Below the pieces are notes generated by a model that did no database searches, was not told the DNA's origin, and saw only the letters and a list, made by a program, of their open reading frames with translations. Source: Tubulanus polymorphus (taxonomy: Eukaryota; Nemertea; Palaeonemertea; Tubulaniformes; Tubulanidae). Taken from it: DNA of 64,000 bases. Shown piece after piece: positions 59,098-64,000 of this stretch (its first letter is position 1; each line of letters opens with the position of its first letter). Location: positions 10,534,275-10,598,274 of the forward strand of contig NC_134032.1 of NCBI RefSeq assembly GCF_964204645.1, written 5' to 3'. The position numbers were made by a program, and so were the translations under genes.

Positions 59098-60342
59098 ATG
59101 GGCATATGTCAGACGAAGACCAAGAACGTCGCGAAGGGAAGCGGCCAACAAACTTTGAAGATACACGCGTGCAGTTGGAACGTGGCTGAGGAGAAGCCGG
59201 TGGATAACCTGACCGAATGGCTCGGACTCGATCGCGGCGCGAAGCACGAACCGGCGGTGATCGTCGTCGGACTGCAAGAGGTCGGCGATCAAGCCGCATG
59301 GGAGGAGACGCTGTTGAACGTTTTGACGGAGCGCGGGTACGCGCGCGCCAAACACCGCAGCATGGCGTGGTTGTACACGGCCGTGTTTGTGAAACAACGC
59401 CACTTGGCGTTCGCGACGAACTTCGAATCGGAGACGACGAAAATCGACTACGGCGGCCCGCTGTCGAATAAAGGCGCGGTCAGCGTGCGGTTTAATTTCT
59501 ACGGCGTGAACGCGATTTTCGTCAACGCGCACTTCACAGCACATTATAAAAATACAGACGATCGTATCGGCGACTACGGCGAAATCATCGATGGTCAGCA
59601 ATTCCGCGATCCGTCCGTCAAATCGATACTCGATCACGACTACGTTGTCTGGTTCGGCGATTTGAATTTTCGAATCGACGATTTGAGCAAAAGCGACATC
59701 GAACGCTACATCAAACGTGCGGAACTAACCACGCTGAGACCGCACGACCAGTTGAACAAGGCGCGTGCTGAGAAACTCGTGTTCGTCGGATTCCAAGCAG
59801 GCGCGATCGATTTCAACCCGACGTATAAGTTCGACAAGGGCACCGATACGTACGACACGAGCTCGAAGCAGCGTAAACCGGCGTGGACCGATCGGATCCT
59901 GTGGAAGGTCGTCGAGAACAAGTTCAACAAGGTGAAATCATTGTCGTACCGTTCGCATCCCGGTTACAAGATGAGTGATCACAAACCGATCAGCGGCGAA
60001 TTCGAGATTACGGTGATAAAAAACGCACCAGAATTACCGGTGATATTCACACCCATTTCGTTGCCGCGCAGCGGTACCCTGGCGTCGTTCGAGGTGTCGT
60101 ACCGTTGCGACGCTCGGCGCTTGGAGACGTCGACACGCGATTGGTTGGGGCTGTATCGTAGCGATTTGAAACACGCCGACGCCTACGAGACGTGGGTTTG
60201 GGCGGAGACGGGAACCGACGACGTTTCGGTGACGTTTACTGAAACGGAAAATCTTTCCGGCAAATTTGTGGTCGCGTATTTCAACCGCGTGAAAAACTGT
60301 CTGGTCGGCTACAGCAACGTTTTCGAAATTGGACCAAAATAA
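59098..60342 (+). CDS. Intronless inositol polyphosphate 5-phosphatase with SKICH-like C-terminus (copy 2)
   Basis: A single exon encodes 414 residues from the ATG at 59098 (MGICQTKTKN), chosen over the in-frame ATG at 59065 because copy 3 begins at the equivalent site. All family motifs are present: WNVAEE, VVGLQEV, SNKGAVSVRF, NAHFTAH, VWFGDLNFRI, PAWTDRIL and SDHKPI, then SKICH-like DWLGLYRSDLKHADAYETW and VAYFNRVKNCLVGYSNVFEI. The start Met-Gly with Thr at position 6 fits N-myristoylation and Cys at position 4 could be palmitoylated (inference from known consensus), implying membrane attachment that copy 1 lacks. It is nearly identical to copy 3, so the pair is young. Function as for copy 1: phosphoinositide 5-dephosphorylation. 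Confidence 0.92.
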   Translation: MGICQTKTKNVAKGSGQQTLKIHACSWNVAEEKPVDNLTEWLGLDRGAKHEPAVIVVGLQEVGDQAAWEETLLNVLTERGYARAKHRSMAWLYTAVFVKQRHLAFATNFESETTKIDYGGPLSNKGAVSVRFNFYGVNAIFVNAHFTAHYKNTDDRIGDYGEIIDGQQFRDPSVKSILDHDYVVWFGDLNFRIDDLSKSDIERYIKRAELTTLRPHDQLNKARAEKLVFVGFQAGAIDFNPTYKFDKGTDTYDTSSKQRKPAWTDRILWKVVENKFNKVKSLSYRSHPGYKMSDHKPISGEFEITVIKNAPELPVIFTPISLPRSGTLASFEVSYRCDARRLETSTRDWLGLYRSDLKHADAYETWVWAETGTDDVSVTFTETENLSGKFVVAYFNRVKNCLVGYSNVFEIGPK

Positions 60343-61332
60343 CATTTTCTAACTCTACTTCTTTTGGTACGTTGATAAAGATGTCCGAAAAACTCTTGAG
60401 TATTTGAAAATCATATTTCTTGAAATTTCTTGTACTGCACAGAATATAATAATGCCACAGTCAATTTGATGTCTGTTTCGCCTAGCCACCTGTGTGCAGT
60501 TTTATAGTTTCACCATCGGATATATTTTCACAAATCACATTTTGCTTGCATTCCACATTGGGTTGGTTAAGCCCATCCGATTATGAAAGCTTACCACCAA
60601 CGATTAGATAACTAACTATGCCTCTCCCAGACTGTGGACAAGCTCAAAAAAGTGATGGCCAATATTTCGCCAGGTCTCATGTTTGGACCCAAGGCAATTT
60701 CAATTGGAAATTAGATACCGTTCTGTTTTCTACATTGACTAAAAGTATAGACATCACCATGTGTGGAAACTTAGATCATCGAAAAGGTGATTGACCCACA
60801 AATTGCATCATTCGCAAAAAGCAAATATGACAATCTGGCAGGTAGCACCCAATTTTACAAACTGGCTGTAGCACCCCTTGGAGCTCTTGTTAAGTTGTAC
60901 GCTGTGCCCTGTTTCATCTCGAATATCCTGCTAAACAGTAGCGCCATCTAACAATAGACACAAATAACTACCGGGTACGAAGTCGATGAAATCAATCATC
61001 AGCGTTCTCGATGCATAATGCATGTGCATGCGTTTGTCTGTTTTATGGCTCCACCTAATAGAAAAAAGGTTTATAGATCAATTACCCCATTCAATGAAGC
61101 TACCAGCTAAAATTAGGTTACGCAACTATTGCAACTCATTGTCTGTTGTAGTGTTGTATATGATGAAGTGCTGAATCGCCCCAGTTTTTTTTAAGACTAT
61201 TGTCAGGAATTCGATATCGTATCGCAGCTGTTGACATAACAGCAATTTATAGCGTGGTTATAGTGCAGAGGTAGAGCGCGACACAGACTGGAGCTCATTT
61301 GCATTTGAACGTAAGATTATTCGACGACCAAT
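60343..61332. other. Spacer between 5-phosphatase copies 2 and 3
   Basis: The first half is the 3' flank of copy 2 (homologous to the sequence after copy 3), the second half the promoter region of copy 3 (homologous to 58740-59097). TTATAG-type AT patches lie 80-90 bp before both start codons (59020 and 61245). No other gene seen. Confidence 0.5.
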
Positions 61333-62571
61333 ATGGGCGCAAAACAAACCAAGAACGTCGCGAAGGGAACCGCCCAACAAACTTTGAAGATACACACGTG
61401 CAGTTGGAACGTGGCCAATGAGAAGCCGGTGGATAACCTGACCGAATGGCTCGGACTCGATTGTGGCGCGAAGCACGAACCGGCGGTGATCGTCGTCGGA
61501 CTGCAAGAGGTCGGCGATCAAGCCACATGGGAGGAGACGCTGTTGAACGTCTTGACCGAGCGCGGGTACGCGCGCGCCAAACACCGCAGCATGGCGTGGT
61601 TGTACACGGCCGCGTTTGTGAAACAACGCCACCTGGCGTTCGCGACGAACTTCGAATCGGAGACGATGAAAATCGACTACGGCGGCCCGCTGTCGAATAA
61701 AGGCGCGGTCAGCGTGCGGTTTAATTTCTACGGCGTGAACGCGATTTTTGTCAACGCACACTTCACGGCGCATCATAAAAATACGGATGATCGCATAGGC
61801 GACTACGGCGAAATCGTCGACGGTCAGAAATTCCGTGATCCGTCCGTCAAATTGATACTCGATCACGACTATGTTTTCTGGTTCGGCGATTTGAATTTTC
61901 GAATCGATGATTTGAGCAAAAGCGACATCGAACGTTACATCAAAAGCAAGGAACTGAAGGCGCTGAGACCGCACGACCAGTTGAACAAGGCGCGCGCCGA
62001 GAAACTTGTGTTCGTCGGATTCCAAGAGGGTGCAATTAATTTCAACCCGACGTATAAGTTCGACAAGGGCACCGACACGTACGACACGAGCTCGAAGCAG
62101 CGTAAACCGGCATGGACCGATCGGATCCTGTGGAAGGTCGTCGAGAACAAGTTCAACAAGGTGAAATCGTTGTTGTACCGTTCGCATCCCGGTTACAAGA
62201 CGAGTGATCACAAACCGATCAGCGGCGAATTCGAGATTACCGCGATGAAAAACGCCCCCGAATTACCGGTGATATTCACACCCATTTCGTTGCCGCGCAG
62301 CGGTACCCTGGCGTCGTTCGAGGTGTCGTACCATTGCGACGCTCGGCGCTTGGAGACGTCGACGCGCGATTGGTTGGGGCTGTATCGTAGCGATTTGAAA
62401 CACGCCGACGCCTACGAGACGTGGGTTTGGGCGGAGACGGGAGCCGACGACGTTTCGGTGACGTTTACCGAAACGGAGAATCTTTCCGGCAAATTTAGGG
62501 TCGCGTATTTCAACCGCGTGAAAAACTGTCTGGTGGGCTACAGCAACGTTTTCGAAATTGGACCGAAATAA
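61333..62571 (+). CDS. Intronless inositol polyphosphate 5-phosphatase with SKICH-like C-terminus (copy 3)
   Basis: A single exon encodes 412 residues (MGAKQTKNVA). All catalytic motifs are intact: WNVANE, VVGLQEV, SNKGAVSVRF, NAHFTAH, FWFGDLNFRI, PAWTDRIL and SDHKPI, followed by the SKICH-like region. It differs from copy 2 at scattered sites and by a shorter N-terminus. Met-Gly with Thr at position 6 and Lys at 7 fits N-myristoylation; the Cys at position 4 of copy 2 is replaced here, so only single lipidation would be expected. One SKICH change (KFRVAYFN in place of KFVVAYFN) lies in a conserved strand. Likely a functional, recent duplicate. Confidence 0.92.
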   Translation: MGAKQTKNVAKGTAQQTLKIHTCSWNVANEKPVDNLTEWLGLDCGAKHEPAVIVVGLQEVGDQATWEETLLNVLTERGYARAKHRSMAWLYTAAFVKQRHLAFATNFESETMKIDYGGPLSNKGAVSVRFNFYGVNAIFVNAHFTAHHKNTDDRIGDYGEIVDGQKFRDPSVKLILDHDYVFWFGDLNFRIDDLSKSDIERYIKSKELKALRPHDQLNKARAEKLVFVGFQEGAINFNPTYKFDKGTDTYDTSSKQRKPAWTDRILWKVVENKFNKVKSLLYRSHPGYKTSDHKPISGEFEITAMKNAPELPVIFTPISLPRSGTLASFEVSYHCDARRLETSTRDWLGLYRSDLKHADAYETWVWAETGADDVSVTFTETENLSGKFRVAYFNRVKNCLVGYSNVFEIGPK

Positions 62572-64000
62572 CATTTTCTGAGTCTGCATTCCACATTGGT
62601 TCAAGCCCATCGGATTATGAAAGCTTACCACTAACGATTAGTTAATTATGCCTCTTCCAGACTGTGGACATTTCGCAGTGACAATTATATTTTGGGAAAT
62701 TAAATACTGTTTTGCCCTATCTATTGGTATAGATATCACGGTGCTTGAAAAATTAGCTCCTGCAGATTTGGACCATCAAAAGGGTGATTGTCTGTTAGAG
62801 TCACTGCTCACTTGGCGCCAACATTTTCGGAGAAGGAAATTTGCTCAATCTAACTCAAATTGAATTGTATATAAGGACGAATTTGTTGCCATGTTCATGT
62901 TTTTCATCGGTTCCCGCAGGAGCGTTGTTAAGTACTTTTACTGTAATGAGGTTTCATCTGGAAAAATTTGCAATGTTTCAATAATGCGAAAATAATTACT
63001 TGCGAAATGTTATAATGACGTATGTTGTATTTCCCATGTGATATGTTTAAACATGTCTCATAATGCATATCGTTGTTTAAGTCGCGGATATGGAACTTGT
63101 GAGGTAAATGTATACTTAGATTAGATTTTAGAATGTTTTTCTTAATGGCTAAATTTTCAGTACCCAGTTTCTAGAAAAATATAACGTTACTTCTCTATAT
63201 TATATGGTATGAATTTATTTGGCCTTTTACCTCCTAGTTCAGCAGTTTCATGATTTTTCTGAACGCTAATCGGAAATGAACGAGAATTTGTTTACGAACT
63301 TAAACCGAGAACTATGGAACTAGGCCCCAAAAAAAGACGCAGCAAAAAAAATAGGAACTGCTTCGATGTCTGTCGTATAACCAGTTTCGTAAACCTTCCC
63401 CCAAAAATTGCAAAAGTATTCAAATACCATTCAGTCATCCCGTTCTGTATTCAGTTCTTCATTCAGGTAGATTTGTATAGCTTTGTATTTCTATGTGTAT
63501 ATAATGATAGATCGATCGATAAAAACCAGAAAAAACATCGATCCAAAATGTTATTTCGTGCCCTCCAGACACAAATGGGGAATATGCCATGTGTTGCCAT
63601 TTTAATGATTTTTCTCTTCGTGTATATACTCGTGTGTACTAAACGTATGTTGTTATTTCACGTGCTGCTCTTGCCTCGAATCTACGTTCATAAGTAGTCG
63701 GACGATTAGCTCGTGGACTCCAAAACGGAGCCCTGTGACATGTTCCTTTCGTTTTAGAGCGAAGTACTGTTTTCATATTGACGACCTCCATAACGCGTTC
63801 AAATCGTTCCCGTAAAACAACCGTTATCGACTTGACTCAACCATTATTATTTTAATCGTTGAACTTAGGAACAAGTTTTTGAAGTTATTGTGAAATACAG
63901 TCAGTTATAACTCCATCGTTTTTAATGCTGTTACTCACATAACGTCGAAATTTTTTGGAGAACAAATTTGCCTAATCCAACTCAACTTCAATGTTATTAT
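62572..64000. other. 3' flank of copy 3 and right end of window
   Basis: 62585-62860 is homologous to the 3' flank of copy 2. Beyond 62860 is AT-rich sequence with no supported gene; an open frame at 63314-63697 (127 codons) has no recognisable domain and no support. Confidence 0.45.

Larger units (their letters stand above)
58740..62860 (+). repeat. Tandem duplication of about 2.2 kb carrying 5-phosphatase copies 2 and 3
   Basis: Upstream sequence 58740-59000 (TAGCGCCATCTAACAATAGA landmark at 58759) is alignable to 60925-61150 (landmark at 60941). The coding regions are offset by 2235 bp. The 3' flank 60545-60830 (TGCATTCCACATTGGG) is alignable to 62585-62860. The unit therefore includes the promoter, gene and 3' flank. 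Confidence 0.88.

Noticed and set aside
63314-63697. 127-codon plus-strand open frame with a hydrophobic C-terminal part
   Set aside because: AT-rich, no domain recognised, no conserved context; probably chance.

Overview
This is intron-rich animal nuclear DNA: canonical GT-AG introns, AT-rich introns, CpG-rich coding exons, many small DNA transposons and tRNA-derived SINEs, and clear metazoan gene families. Dermatopontin, Polinton-type polymerase and Penelope-type remnants and the compact gene spacing suggest a marine invertebrate, probably a spiralian such as a mollusc, brachiopod, nemertean or annelid. The species cannot be fixed from the sequence. I built gene models by hand by joining exons through splice sites and checking that phases match at every junction.

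Layout, left to right. (1) 364-2558 (+): the last four exons of an MBOAT1/2-type lysophospholipid acyltransferase gene that starts left of the window. (2) 2560-7396: its 3' region, repeats, a GAT-rich microsatellite and a dead Polinton-like DNA polymerase B fragment. (3) 7397-9280 (-): a secreted protein with three dermatopontin repeats joined to an unfamiliar C-terminal domain that looks aerolysin-like. (4) 11915-17846 (+): a complete 11-exon MBOAT1/2 gene (507 aa), a tandem paralogue of (1), with introns and 3' flank still alignable. (5) 19263-21828 (-): RDM1, 5 exons, 284 aa. (6) 23513-28971 (-): TMEM19, 6 exons, 336 aa, with a roughly 154-bp tandem satellite in intron 1. (7) 29069-31310: retroelement remnants and a MITE. 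(8) 31748-51169 (-): a 21-exon gene whose N-terminal half is ERICH3 (DUF4590) and whose C-terminal half adds a PLAT domain and a leucine-rich repeat domain in the same frame. One PLAT exon carries a 1-bp frameshift. (9) 51856-51947 (+): a first exon resembling 3-hydroxyacyl-CoA dehydratase (HACD/PTPL), head-to-head with (8). (10) 52130-53996: two inverted-repeat transposons. (11) 54997-62571 (+): three tandem intronless inositol polyphosphate 5-phosphatases with C-terminal SKICH-like domains (INPP5J/K type). The last two arose by a recent duplication of about 2.2 kb and both begin with a Met-Gly myristoylation-type N-terminus.

Together, two loci act on membrane lipids (MBOAT pair, 5-phosphatase trio). 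Both have grown by tandem duplication, one with introns kept and one after an apparent retroposition. Most other non-coding sequence is dispersed repeats, and several intronic motifs recur in unrelated genes of the window.
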